A stretch of DNA of 35,993 nucleotides from Opitutia bacterium (GCA_947461205.1 CANHJG010000042.1:1-35993); one strand, 5' to 3'; numbered from the stretch's first letter, positions 1-7,585 are shown. Numbers and translations are program-made. The notes: generated by a model not told the origin, from the letters alone.

Positions 1-68
1 AGTGAAGCCGCGAAGCGTTCAACTCGACCAGCGCAATCAGGGGTCAATAGGGTCGCCGGCAGCGGTAC

Positions 69-119
69 AAAAAATATCCCTGGATCACAAGGATTGGCTA
101 TCTCCTTGTGATACAGGGA
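69..119 (-). terminator. Intrinsic terminator of ssrA
   Basis: An inverted repeat pairs 77-93 with 103-119, with 16 of 17 positions complementary (one mismatch, 83/113) and a 9-nt loop. Read on the minus strand it is followed by six T (A run at 69-74 on the plus strand). It starts 8 bases beyond the CCA end of the tmRNA gene, so it fits a Rho-independent terminator of ssrA. Confidence 0.85.
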
Positions 120-126
120 CTTTGAT

Positions 127-481
127 TGGTGGAGGTGGTGGGAGTTGAACCCACGTGCCCCTGACCTTTGCACACCGCATCTACGTGTATAGCGTGATAT
201 TGATCTCGCCGTCACCAAGCGATCACACGCGCTCAGGTGCAGGCCAGTCCCCGGATGAAGATACAGCGCGCCGTCCGCGGACGGCTCCGCGCGCTATGCC
301 TGCTGTCGACGTTCGTTCCGGCTAGCAGGTGTCGCCGGGCAAACGTGGCTGCCGATTAGGCTGCCAAGGGCATTTCTTCAGTGTTGCCTATTGTTTTTTT
401 TGCAGGGGGTTTAACGAGAGACCCACAACTCTCGACAGGCAGCGGCGCACTCCAACCAAGGGTAGAATCCAGAACACCCCC
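127..481 (-). ncRNA. ssrA: Transfer-messenger RNA (tmRNA)
   Basis: tmRNA rescues stalled ribosomes with SmpB and adds a degradation tag. On the minus strand the 5' end (481 downwards) starts GGGGGTG and the 3' end (127) closes with CACCTCC-A-CCA. The seven pairs form an acceptor stem that includes a G3-U wobble, the identity element for alanyl-tRNA synthetase. The T arm reads GGGTTCAACTCCC, and the conserved 5' block GGATTCTA follows the acceptor. A first pseudoknot is visible (CGAGAG/CTCTCG, then GTGGG/CCCCC), followed by an A-rich stretch and a short tag frame ending in LAA-stop. Length of 355 nt and the one-piece, non-permuted order are usual. CCA is encoded. smpB is not in this window. 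Confidence 0.96.
356..388 (-). other. tmRNA proteolysis-tag reading frame
   Basis: Within ssrA, the frame ending at TAA (356-358) reads GNTEEMPLAA if translation resumes at GGC (386-388), or NTEEMPLAA if it resumes one codon later. The upstream A-rich segment contains AATAG, as expected just before a resume codon. No stop interrupts the frame. The C-terminal LAA is the usual ClpXP-type degron. The exact resume codon cannot be fixed from sequence alone. Confidence 0.75.
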
Positions 482-746
482 GAAAGGGGAGGGCAGATTT
501 GAAATCTGCGATTCGAGACGGACCGAGTGCTGACCAATCAAAGAACGGGAGGGGGACCATGCGCCGCACGGCGGGGATTGCAAGTGTGGCGTGGTGCGGT
601 CCACGACGCGACGGGAGCGGCGGTAGCCCAATCGCCGGGCGGAGGGGGGCGCCTCCGCCGCGGTGGGCGGTTGGGAAAGCGCCCCTCCGTTCGGTCTGCG
701 ATTCGGCTTTGCCATGGTACGGGGGACGCGTGACAACTGCGGGCGC
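482..746. other. Intergenic region between ssrA and the acyltransferase gene
   Basis: These 265 bases separate two divergent genes and should hold both promoters. Apart from the palindrome at 493-509, no clear sigma-70 boxes are visible on either strand. The open frames here are GC-rich shadows without family resemblance. Confidence 0.4.
493..509. repeat. REP-like palindrome next to ssrA
   Basis: GCAGATTT-G-AAATCTGC is a perfect 8-bp inverted repeat lying 12-28 bases upstream of the tmRNA 5' end. It shares the layout GGGC(A/G)GA...GAA...TC(T/C)GC with the palindrome at 5615-5634. The two copies differ at paired positions, as expected for members of one hairpin repeat family. It may overlap ssrA promoter DNA. 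Confidence 0.55.
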
Positions 747-1970
747 ATGACCACCCCTTCGTCTGCGACCCCTGTCGGTGTTTCGCTGGTCGGTTCTCCG
801 GCCCGCCTCGCTTCGCTCGATGCCTACCGCGGCTTCGTGATGTTGCTCATGATGGCGGAAGTGCTGCGGCTGAAACGCGTGGCGCAGGCGCTGCCCGACA
901 GCGGGGTCTGGAGTTTTCTCGCGGCGCAGCAGTCGCACGTCGAATGGGTCGGGTGCTCGTTGCACGATCTCATCCAGCCGTCGTTCTCGTTTCTGGTTGG
1001 CGTGGCCTTGCCGTATTCGATCGCGAGCCGGCAGGCCCGGGGTCAGTCGACCGGCGTGATGATCGGGCACGCGGTCTGGCGTGCAGCGATCTTGATTTTG
1101 CTCGGGGTGTTTCTGCGGTCGACCGGGCGGACGCTGACGAACTGGACGTTTGAGGACACGCTCACGCAGATCGGTCTTGGCTATGGTTTTCTTTTTGCGC
1201 TGGGGTTTCGTCCGGTGCGCGAGCAATGGGCGGCGTTCGTGCTGATTGTGCTGGGCGTGTGGGCGGCGTTTGCGCTCTATCCGCTGCCGGCGGCGGGTTT
1301 CGACTACGCAAAGGTGGGCGTGGCGCAGAGTTGGTTGGAGACGAACGGGCTGTCGGGGTTCGCGGCCCATTGGCAGAAGAACACGAACCTTGCGGCGGCG
1401 TTCGAGACGTGGTGGCTCAATCTTTTTCCGCGCGAGAAACCGTTTCTTTTTCACAGCGGCGGCTACGCGTCGCTGAGCTTCGTGCCGACGCTGGCGACGA
1501 TGATTCTCGGGCTGCTCGCGGGCAACGTGCTCCGCGGCGAACGCGCCCCGCGGGAGAAGCTCCGCTGGTTCGTGGTTGCGGGGGTGAGCGGGCTGGCGGC
1601 CGGCGCGCTGCTCGGCTGGCTCGGAGTGTGTCCGGTGGTGAAGCGCCTTTGGACGCCGAGCTGGGTGCTGTTCAGCGGCGGGTGGTGCTGCCTGCTCCTC
1701 GCGGGTTTTTACGCGGTGGTCGATGTGGCCCAGCGCGGACGGTGGGCGTTTCCCTTGATCGTAATCGGCGCCAACTCCATCGCGGCGTATCTGATCGCGC
1801 ACCTGTTTGTGGACTTCATCCGCAAGGCGCTGACCACGCATTTTGGGGCGGAGATTTTTCGCCGGCTCGGAGCGGCCTATGAGCCGCTGGTGCTCGGGGG
1901 TGCGACGCTGGCCGTGATGTGGGCGCTGCTCTATGGGATGTATCGGCAGCGCTGGTTTTTGAAAATCTAG
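747..1970 (+). CDS. Heparan-glucosaminide acetyltransferase-like membrane protein (DUF5009/YeiB-like)
   Basis: A 407-residue multi-pass inner-membrane protein. The N-terminal block [14 protein letters not shown] (residues 23-36) and the block [17 protein letters not shown] (from His64) followed by [11 protein letters not shown] match the HGSNAT/DUF5009/YeiB acyltransferase superfamily. There a His near the first loop takes an acetyl group and moves it across the membrane to a sugar. About ten hydrophobic segments follow, up to a C-terminal YRQRW tail. The ATG at 747 places the conserved SLDAxRG block at the usual distance from the N-terminus; the frame stays open upstream but that part is low-complexity. 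The Shine-Dalgarno is weak. It is convergent with the UxaA-like gene, which suggests but does not prove a shared role in sugar or uronate metabolism. The real acyl acceptor is unknown. Confidence 0.8.
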   Translation: MTTPSSATPVGVSLVGSPARLASLDAYRGFVMLLMMAEVLRLKRVAQALPDSGVWSFLAAQQSHVEWVGCSLHDLIQPSFSFLVGVALPYSIASRQARGQSTGVMIGHAVWRAAILILLGVFLRSTGRTLTNWTFEDTLTQIGLGYGFLFALGFRPVREQWAAFVLIVLGVWAAFALYPLPAAGFDYAKVGVAQSWLETNGLSGFAAHWQKNTNLAAAFETWWLNLFPREKPFLFHSGGYASLSFVPTLATMILGLLAGNVLRGERAPREKLRWFVVAGVSGLAAGALLGWLGVCPVVKRLWTPSWVLFSGGWCCLLLAGFYAVVDVAQRGRWAFPLIVIGANSIAAYLIAHLFVDFIRKALTTHFGAEIFRRLGAAYEPLVLGGATLAVMWALLYGMYRQRWFLKI

Positions 1971-2079
1971 GCCAGGCCGCCGCCCGGGCTGCGCCGGCTG
2001 CCGCGATCGCGCTGAGCGGCGGGCGTACCTGGCATGGTCGGACGGGTGGGCGGCGGGCGGGCGGGCGCCGCCGGGGCGG

Positions 2080-4794
2080 TTACGTCGAAACGCCGAGTTC
2101 GCCGCGGGTGAGTTGGAAATCGACGAAGCCGGCGGCGGTGGCGGCGGGGAGGCGCTCGCGTTGGGCGACCGCGGTGATTTCCCGGATGAGCCAGCCGGCG
2201 TCGGCGACCGCGGCACCGGTGAGAAACAGGTCGAGGTCATCGGCCGCGATGCGGCCGCGCTGGGTGGGCTCGGCGACCTGAATTACGGGGAGAAGCGGAT
2301 GGCCTTGGCGGGCGTGTTCGCTCACGACGGTGAGGACGAGGTGGGTGCCGCAGCCGCCCAGGCCCGTGAGATTTTCCACCCAGTGTTCGGTCTCGCTTGC
2401 GACGACGTGGAGCCCGGGGTGCGCGAACGGCTGGCCGTAGGCGAGGGTGGCGTGGGGCGTCCGGTCGCCGAGGAGCGCGGAGCGGAAGGTGGCGTGGGCG
2501 AGGAGGGCGTCGCTCTCGGGGAGCAGGACGGAGCCGCCGGCGCCGACGACCGCGAGGGCGACGGCGGCGAGGGCGGCGGCGGTGGATGCCGTGACGGGTG
2601 CGGTGCTCATGAGGCCGAGCGTGAGGGCGCCGAGGTGGGAGGGCACGGCGGGAGCGGACGGGAGCGCGGCGAATTTTTCGGCGAACCAGGCTTCGATTTT
2701 GCCGAGGGATTTTTCGATACCGCCGTCGAGCTGGACGCTGGCCCAGCCGAAACGGGTGAGCGGGATGCCGGCGTTTTCGAGTTGGCGGCGCATGACGTCG
2801 TTCGGGACTTTTTCGCAGCCGTGTTCGAGGAAGAGGGCGGCGGCGACGTTGGGGTGCGTGACGTAGCCGCGGTAGGTGCGGTGGAGGAGCTGGTGCATCG
2901 TCTCGCCGCCGAAGCCGCAGCCTTCGGTATGGGTGAGGGCGACGAAGCGCGCGATGCCGTGGGGCTGGCCGAAGTGTTTTTCGTTGAGCCGCTCGGCGGC
3001 GAGGCGCGCGATCTGGGCGGCACAGAGGCTGGTCGGCAGCACGAGGGCGACGCGTTCGGTGGCGGGACCGTGGTCGGTGGCGTAGATCGTGAGTGGAGGC
3101 GAAGAAAGCGCGTTGGGGTCAACGCGCTCCACCCGCAGAGGGACGCCGTCGGGGGCGGGACGGGCGCGGAGGGCGGCGAGGCGCGTGGTGTCGGTCTGGC
3201 GCCAGTTGCGCCAGAGGGAGACCTGGGAATGGCCGGCGTGTTCGCCCCGGGTACGGCGGCCGCCAGCGGTGGCGAGGAGGAGTTCGAAGTTTTCCGCGAC
3301 GAGGGACTCGAAGTCCTCGCCGTCGAGGTAGCGGCCGGCATTGATGTCCATCTCGTGGATGAGGAGCTGGTGGCGCCGCGTGGTCGTGGTGATCTTGAGC
3401 GTGGGGACGAACGGAAAGTTGGTGATGGAGCCGTTGCCGGTGACGAAGAGAAACAAGTTGCAGCCGGCGGCGACCTGGCCGGCGATGCCCTCGAGGTCGT
3501 TGCCGGGGCTGTTCATGAAATGAAAGCCGGGGTGCGTCATCGGCTCGGCGTAATCGATCACGTGGTCGATGCGGGTGCGCGGATCTTTTTTGTGCGCGGC
3601 GCCGAGGGATTTGAGGACGATATTATAGAGGCCGCGAAATTTGTTGCCGGCGGAGGGATTGGCCTCAGCGGTGACGCCGTGCCACGCGAGGCGCGCGGTG
3701 AAGGAGGCGATTTTTTCGAGGAGGGCGCGGGCGGTGGCGACGTCGCGCGTGCGGCGGAGAAGGTAGGACTCGGCGCCGACGATCTCGTCGGTCTCGCAGA
3801 GGTTGCCCGCGCCGCCGTGGCGGATCACCTCGTGCACGAGGGCGCCGGCGAGGGGATTTCCGGATACGCCGGAAAACGCGTCGGAGCCGCCGCATTGGAG
3901 GGCGATGCGGAGGGCGGCGATCGGCTCGGCGGTGCGCGCCAGGGCGTGGGCGGCGGGGAGCCAGGCGCGGACGATGCGCTCGCCCTCGGCGAGACCCGCG
4001 GCAAGACCGCCGGAGAGCGTGAGGAAATGATGCGGGACGTCGGCGAGCGGATCGCCGCGTTTTGCCATGAAGTCGCGGAGCAGGGCGTTGGTGATGGGCT
4101 CGACGCCGTGGTCGACGGCGAGGACGGCCGCGACGTTCGGGTGCGTCATGAAACCGGCGAGACAGCGGAGGACTTCGGCGGTGTTGTGGGGCTGGTCGGG
4201 TCCGCCGCCCTCGGTGTGCGCGATGGCGACGATGCCGTCGAGGCCGGGGTGGACGCGGGCGAGCGGCTGGAGGCGGGCGGCGAGCTGGCGCGCGTAGCTG
4301 GCGGTGCGGGAGGTGGTGCCGAGGATGACGATGACGTTGCGCGTGCCAACGCCGCGGCGGCCGGGGCGCCGGTAGCCTTGGAACGTGCGCGGGGCGGCGA
4401 GGAGTTCGACGGGTGGCGTGGGGACGAAGGTGTGTTCGTCCAGCCGGAACGGATCGAGGACATCGGCGAAATTGGCGGCGGCGGGGAGCGCGAGGCCGTC
4501 GACGCGGCGGACGGCGAGGGCGGCGAGCATCGAGGCGTTGCACACGTAATCGCCGGGGGCTAGGTCGGTGAGGGCGGTGCCGAAGGGGAGGCCCCAGGAG
4601 AGCAGCGACGCGCCGGTCGCGATGGGGGCGACGGCGAAGCGGTGGCCTTCGAGCACGGTGTGGGCGAGGACGCGCGGGCCGGACGGGAGCGCGAGGACGG
4701 TGCCGGGATCGAGGCGGCGCGTGGCGATGGCGACGTTGTCGCCGGGGGCGGGGAGGCGGCTGACGGAGGAGAGAGCGAGAGGGGCGGGCGCCAT
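2080..4794 (-). CDS. Two-module UxaA/GarD-family (altronate/galactarate dehydratase-like) protein
   Basis: A 904-residue protein, almost twice the roughly 500 residues of UxaA. Order: SAF domain (about 15-95); module A (about 140-515), with GTRN, HTEGGG (193-198), HPNV, CGGSDAFSG (301-309), NSPGNDLE (428-435) and TGNGS (452-456); then module B (about 575-885), with HTEGCG (622-627), HPNV and HGCE (658-661), ending in a UxaA-type FQLxRGELG tail. Family enzymes dehydrate altronate or galactarate using Fe2+ in the cytoplasm. Module A lacks the cysteines of the H-T-x-G-C and G-C-E motifs, and module B lacks CGGSD, SPGND and TGxG, so the motif set is split between copies. The ATG at 4794 is preferred over an in-frame TTG five codons upstream; neither has a clear ribosome binding site. 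Substrate cannot be assigned. No uxuA, kdgK or other uronate gene is adjacent. Confidence 0.85.
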   Translation of the reverse strand: MAPAPLALSSVSRLPAPGDNVAIATRRLDPGTVLALPSGPRVLAHTVLEGHRFAVAPIATGASLLSWGLPFGTALTDLAPGDYVCNASMLAALAVRRVDGLALPAAANFADVLDPFRLDEHTFVPTPPVELLAAPRTFQGYRRPGRRGVGTRNVIVILGTTSRTASYARQLAARLQPLARVHPGLDGIVAIAHTEGGGPDQPHNTAEVLRCLAGFMTHPNVAAVLAVDHGVEPITNALLRDFMAKRGDPLADVPHHFLTLSGGLAAGLAEGERIVRAWLPAAHALARTAEPIAALRIALQCGGSDAFSGVSGNPLAGALVHEVIRHGGAGNLCETDEIVGAESYLLRRTRDVATARALLEKIASFTARLAWHGVTAEANPSAGNKFRGLYNIVLKSLGAAHKKDPRTRIDHVIDYAEPMTHPGFHFMNSPGNDLEGIAGQVAAGCNLFLFVTGNGSITNFPFVPTLKITTTTRRHQLLIHEMDINAGRYLDGEDFESLVAENFELLLATAGGRRTRGEHAGHSQVSLWRNWRQTDTTRLAALRARPAPDGVPLRVERVDPNALSSPPLTIYATDHGPATERVALVLPTSLCAAQIARLAAERLNEKHFGQPHGIARFVALTHTEGCGFGGETMHQLLHRTYRGYVTHPNVAAALFLEHGCEKVPNDVMRRQLENAGIPLTRFGWASVQLDGGIEKSLGKIEAWFAEKFAALPSAPAVPSHLGALTLGLMSTAPVTASTAAALAAVALAVVGAGGSVLLPESDALLAHATFRSALLGDRTPHATLAYGQPFAHPGLHVVASETEHWVENLTGLGGCGTHLVLTVVSEHARQGHPLLPVIQVAEPTQRGRIAADDLDLFLTGAAVADAGWLIREITAVAQRERLPAATAAGFVDFQLTRGELGVST

Positions 4795-4954
4795 GGTGGG
4801 GGAGTCCAAGCTGCGGCGGTCCGCGTGTCGAGCGCGGGGCGGGGCGGACGGCCCAGCGAGCGAAGCGCCGGCGGCGGCGGTGGAGGTCGGCCTCGAGTTT
4901 GCCGGGTGCGGCGGTCAGGCGCGGCGCGAGCGCGGCCGGGACGAGCCGGAGCGT

Positions 4955-5476
4955 TCAGGGAAAAACGGAGTCCAGGCCGGGCGCGCTTTGGACCTCGCTG
5001 GTTTCGCCCCTGAGCTGGACGAGGTGGGAACTGATCGCGCGCGCGAGGCCGGAGCCGCCGCAGCGGCGCGTGGTGGAGGAGTCGGCCTGGGTGAAGCGTT
5101 CGAAGATGCGGGGGGGCGTCGGCATCGATATCGGTGCCGGTGTCGCGCACTTCGCAGCGGACGGTGGCCGGTGCAGGGGCGCCGCGGGCGAGGTGCACGC
5201 GCCTGCGTTCGTTCCCGAGGGGCGACGAGGGAGGGGGGATCGGTCAGCGTGGCGGCGGGGTCGACAGAATGTTTTCCCGCACGAGCTGGCCGGCTTCGAT
5301 CGGTGGGAAACCGAGGATGTCGCTGGGGAATTTGAGCCGGAGGTCGGCCGACTCCGCGGCGAGGCGGACGTGCTCGGCGGCGTCGGGCGGGAGATCAGGG
5401 CGCCGCCACCGCGGCTCACCATAATGCCCGGGCGGTTGGTGCTGGCCGTGGATTTGGTCGCGTGGCGCATCCGCAA
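4955..5476 (-). pseudogene. Decayed sensor histidine kinase
   Basis: Pieces of a HisKA-HATPase kinase survive in three frames of the minus strand. At 5283-5396 one frame reads [12 protein letters not shown]...[15 protein letters not shown], close to the HisKA helix NDILDFSKIEAG. At about 5130-5153 a second frame holds [10 protein letters not shown], the G1 box. At 4958-5104 a third frame holds [14 protein letters not shown] and [10 protein letters not shown], the F and G2 boxes. The region between HisKA and G1, with the N box, is largely missing, and the phospho-accepting His segment is scrambled. Frameshifts and deletions make it non-functional. It lies directly upstream of the UxaA-like gene on the same strand. 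Confidence 0.8.
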
Positions 5477-5776
5477 AATCTGGCACTGCGACTGGGTGAT
5501 CCGGGAGTTTCAGGAAAAACACCGTGGGCTGGCGGAACTGCCGAAATGAGTGTGCGGGGGCTCGGGGTGGTTTGGCGGAACTCAGCCAAACGGGATGCGC
5601 GCAATTCTGGAGCAGGGCGGACTGAAGTCCGCCCCACCTCGCAAAGGGCTCACCGCAGTCCGCGCGGCTCGATGGGTGCGAAGGGTCCGTCGGAGTGCTG
5701 AGCGGGCGCTGGACGGGGCCCGGGCAGGGGCCAGGGCAGGTTTGTTCGGAAACGTAAGGGCCGGGAGGGCGGGCGT
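5477..5776. other. Gene-free stretch with two inverted repeats
   Basis: No coding frame here resembles a family. It holds an inverted repeat GTTTGGC/GCCAAAC (5570-5576 and 5585-5591, 8-nt loop) and the REP-like palindrome at 5615-5634. The remainder is GC-rich filler between the kinase relic and the EF-hand gene's terminator. Confidence 0.5.
5615..5634. repeat. REP-like palindrome
   Basis: GGGCGGACT, a GA loop, then AGTCCGCCC: a perfect 9-bp inverted repeat. The same plan is seen at 493-509 with paired substitutions (G-C to A-T and C-G to T-A) and one extra T in the centre. Repeats of this GCGGACTGAAGTCCGC type are, from memory, common in Verrucomicrobiota genomes; a genome-wide count would settle it. 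Confidence 0.65.
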
Positions 5777-5809
5777 AAAAAAGGCGGCCCCGCCTGCTGC
5801 GGGGCCGCC
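5777..5809 (-). terminator. Intrinsic terminator of the EF-hand gene
   Basis: GGCGGCCCCGC (5783-5793) pairs perfectly with GCGGGGCCGCC (5799-5809) across a 5-nt loop. On the minus strand the 11-bp stem is followed by six T (5777-5782). It lies 21 bases after the stop of the gene at 5831-6139. Confidence 0.92.
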
Positions 5810-5830
5810 GGGAGAGGGTGGGCTCAGGTC

Positions 5831-6139
5831 TTATTCCTGGTTCTTCTTCTTTTTGCCCTTCTTGGGGGCTTCGCCGTTCAGCGCTTCGATTTCGGCGTCA
5901 CTGAGTTTGCCGTCGCTGTCCTTGTCGAGGGCTTTGAGGTTGAGATCGGGCGAACCGGCGAAGTCTTTGCGGACGGTCTCGAGCTCGGCGCCGTCGATTT
6001 TGCCGTTGGCGTTGGCGTCGTATTTTTTGAGCAGCTCGGCATTGGCGGTGTTGCCTTTCTTGCGGTCGCCCTTGGCGGCGTAGGAGGCGGGGGCGAGGAG
6101 AAGGGAGCTGGCAGCGAGGACGAGGAGGAGGCGTTTCAT
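5831..6139 (-). CDS. Secreted EF-hand protein
   Basis: A 102-residue exported protein. Residues 1-21 form a signal peptide (MKRLLLVLAASSLLLAP, cleavage near SYA-A). Two EF-hand loops follow: DANANGKIDGAE (41-52) with D/N/N/K/D/E at positions 1,3,5,7,9,12, and DKDSDGKLSDAE (72-83) with a full set of acidic ligands. The C-terminus is a lysine-rich tail. It probably binds Ca2+ in the periplasm. The start is set by the signal peptide; the frame is open further upstream but that part is non-conserved. It has its own terminator and is divergent from the CsbD-BON pair. The partner is unknown. Confidence 0.85.
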   Translation of the reverse strand: MKRLLLVLAASSLLLAPASYAAKGDRKKGNTANAELLKKYDANANGKIDGAELETVRKDFAGSPDLNLKALDKDSDGKLSDAEIEALNGEAPKKGKKKKNQE

Positions 6140-6272
6140 GATGGGTTTTGGATGGTTTCGGGGATGGCAGTATGACGGATGGGCGGACCGGAGGTTACGG
6201 AGGACAGGGCCCGCGGAGGACGCGGGGGGCCGCCGGCCCGTAGGCCAAGACCCCATAGGATGTACCCGCGCG

Positions 6273-6294
6273 GTCGGCTACGATCACAGCCGAC
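6273..6294. promoter_or_regulatory. Inverted repeat upstream of the csbD-like gene
   Basis: GTCGGCT (6273-6279) and AGCCGAC (6288-6294) form a perfect 7-bp inverted repeat with an 8-nt spacer, 32 bases before the CsbD start and in the divergent region shared with the EF-hand gene. It could be an operator or a 5' leader hairpin. No promoter boxes are convincing. Confidence 0.35.
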
Positions 6295-6325
6295 GACAAT
6301 CGTCACCGCAAAATCCAATAATACC

Positions 6326-6505
6326 ATGAAATCAAGCACGCACGACCAAGCTGCCGGCACGGCCAAAAAAATCACCGGCACCGTCAAGGAAGTCACCGGC
6401 AATCTGATCGGCAACCCCCGCTTGGAAGCCGAGGGAAAAGTCGAGAAGGCCGAAGGCCGGATCCAGAAGAAGGTCGGAGAAATCAAACAAGTCCTCGGAA
6501 AATAA
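6326..6505 (+). CDS. CsbD-family stress protein
   Basis: A 59-residue, charged, helical protein. The pattern AAGTAKKITGTVKEVTGNLIGNPRLEAEGKVEKAEGRxQ is typical of CsbD/YjbJ proteins, small cytoplasmic proteins strongly induced by general or osmotic stress whose biochemical role is unknown. Length fits the family (55-70). The ATG at 6326 is chosen because the conserved region starts right after it; the longer upstream frame is GC-rich and unconserved. It is followed after 14 bases by the BON lipoprotein gene, a likely two-gene operon ending at the terminator at 6873-6900. Confidence 0.85.
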   Translation: MKSSTHDQAAGTAKKITGTVKEVTGNLIGNPRLEAEGKVEKAEGRIQKKVGEIKQVLGK

Positions 6506-6519
6506 ACGCGCGCACGCCC

Positions 6520-6849
6520 ATGAAAACATTTCAAATCTCTAAGTTCGCAACCCTCCTCGCCGTGATCGGCGCGCTCGCGGTGGGCGGTCTGGTCGGCGGT
6601 TGCGCCGCCACGGCCACGACCGAAAGCACCGGTCAGTTCGTCGACGACACGGTCATTACCACGAAGGTGAAGAGCGCGTTGCTCGGCGACGACGCGGTGA
6701 AGTCGTTCGCCATCAGCGTCGAGACGCTGAAGGGCGTGGTCCAGTTGAGCGGCTTTGTGGATACGGCGGCGCAGAAGGCCGCGGCCGCGCACGATGCCAC
6801 GACGGTGCCCGGCGTGCGGGACGTGAAGAACAGCCTGATCGTCAAGTAG
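6520..6849 (+). CDS. BON-domain lipoprotein (OsmY-like)
   Basis: A 109-residue protein. Residues 1-27 are a signal sequence ending in LVGGC, a plausible lipobox with Cys28 as the lipidated residue. From about 40 to 109 lies one BON domain: DDTVITTKVKSALL, then a hydrophobic strand, GVVQLSGFVDTAAQ, and the closing GVRDVKNSLIV. BON domains of the OsmY type bind membranes and are linked to envelope and osmotic stress. Single-BON lipoproteins of this size are common. It is co-transcribed with the CsbD gene by spacing. The base before the Cys is Gly twice, slightly off the commonest lipobox, so plain membrane anchoring is an alternative. Confidence 0.85.
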   Translation: MKTFQISKFATLLAVIGALAVGGLVGGCAATATTESTGQFVDDTVITTKVKSALLGDDAVKSFAISVETLKGVVQLSGFVDTAAQKAAAAHDATTVPGVRDVKNSLIVK

Positions 6850-6872
6850 GCGTTCGCGCCCGGTCCCGACTC

Positions 6873-6900
6873 CCGGCGGACGATCATCCGCCGGTTTTTT
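6873..6900 (+). terminator. Intrinsic terminator of the csbD-BON operon
   Basis: CCGGCGGA (6873-6880) pairs with TCCGCCGG (6887-6894) over a 6-nt loop and is followed by six T (6895-6900). It lies 24 bases after the BON stop codon. Confidence 0.93.
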
Positions 6901-7108
6901 CTGCCGGATTGTCGCGGGCCAGAAACGCCCGGCGGTTTCCACGCGGGCGGAGGGGAACGAGCACGATGACGGTAACGATGAACGAGGAAGAGGGGCCGCG
7001 GCTCAACCGAGGGCGCGGTGGAGGCGGGCGAGGAGGCGGGGGGCCTGGTTCGAGGGGCTCGCCTGCATCGGAAGCTTGCGGTGATGGGTCTGCCCTTACG
7101 GTGGCGAC

Positions 7109-7321
7109 ATGAGCATCGAGGTTCTCAAACAGGAATGAGCGGGCTTGGGCGCAGTGGAACAGAATTCGATTATGGCCTTCTTAGTGGCATTCTAGGACGA
7201 ACGCACCTAGGGCTAGCGGGAGGCCTTGGCGCGGTGAATCGATGATCGGGATGCCGCAAAGTGGGTGAATCTCGACGAGTTCGACCGTCGGTGCGGCACT
7301 CCGACGGATCGGGTGCCGTAA
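7109..7321 (+). pseudogene. Antitoxin relic of a toxin-antitoxin pair
   Basis: From ATG (7109) to TAA (7319-7321) there are 70 codons in one frame. It starts MSIEVLKQE and ends IDDRDAAKWVNLDEFDRR, typical of the short antitoxins placed before RelE/ParE-like toxins. Five internal stops interrupt it: TGA at 7136, TAG at 7193, 7208 and 7214, and TGA at 7235. There is no frameshift. The TAA abuts the toxin ATG at 7322, as in a normal antitoxin-toxin operon. It is inactive unless stops are read through. Confidence 0.7.
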
Positions 7322-7585
7322 ATGAAACCGTTCCAGCTCCTGATCGCCCTCGATGCGGTCGAGTTTGTCGAACGCTGGTCGAGACTAGACCGGGTTTCCA
7401 TCCGCGAGCAATTGACTCAATTGCGGGATTTTCCCGGCAATTATTCTGCCGATGCGGAGCGTGACAGCACCGGGCGATTGGTGGACATCAGCCTTTGCGG
7501 ACGATTCGCGGTCAAACTTTAGGTCGATCATGCCGACCGGCAAATCAAGGTGCTGGACGTGCACGACGCGGACCGTCGCCTGTGA
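7322..7585 (+). pseudogene. RelE/ParE-like toxin relic with one amber codon
   Basis: Reading starts at ATG 7322 directly after the antitoxin frame: MKPFQLLIALDAVEFVERW, then DFPGNYSADAERDSTGRLVDISLCGRFAVKL. A TAG (7520-7522) interrupts. The same frame then continues VDHADRQIKVLDVHDADR to TGA at 7583-7585. In the family remembered as translational-repressor toxins, the conserved segment around this point is of the form AVKYWIDxADRHVKVLDV, so the TAG likely replaces a Trp codon (TGG to TAG, one transition). Without the last 20 residues the toxin would lose its C-terminal strand. A truncated 66-residue product is possible but probably inactive. Confidence 0.7.

Noticed and set aside
77-119. Integration (att) site at the 3' end of ssrA
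   Set aside because: ssrA is a known integration target, but the repeat here is an inverted repeat with a T run, and no direct copy of the tmRNA end or integrase gene is in the window.
1971-2079. Bidirectional terminator between the acyltransferase and UxaA-like genes
   Set aside because: A GCCAGG/CCTGGC pair (1971-1976, 2028-2033) exists, but the loop is long, the stem imperfect and no T run follows on either strand.
2113-4563. Very long plus-strand open frame opposite the UxaA-like gene
   Set aside because: Its translation is low-complexity (Gly/Glu/Ala/Val/Asp) and mirrors the codon bias of the real minus-strand gene, which has clear family motifs.
7109-7585. TAG reassigned to an amino acid across this genome
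   Set aside because: Several intact genes in the window end in TAG (for example at 1968-1970, 6847-6849 and 35787-35789), so genome-wide reassignment is unlikely; only the local pattern is kept as a finding.
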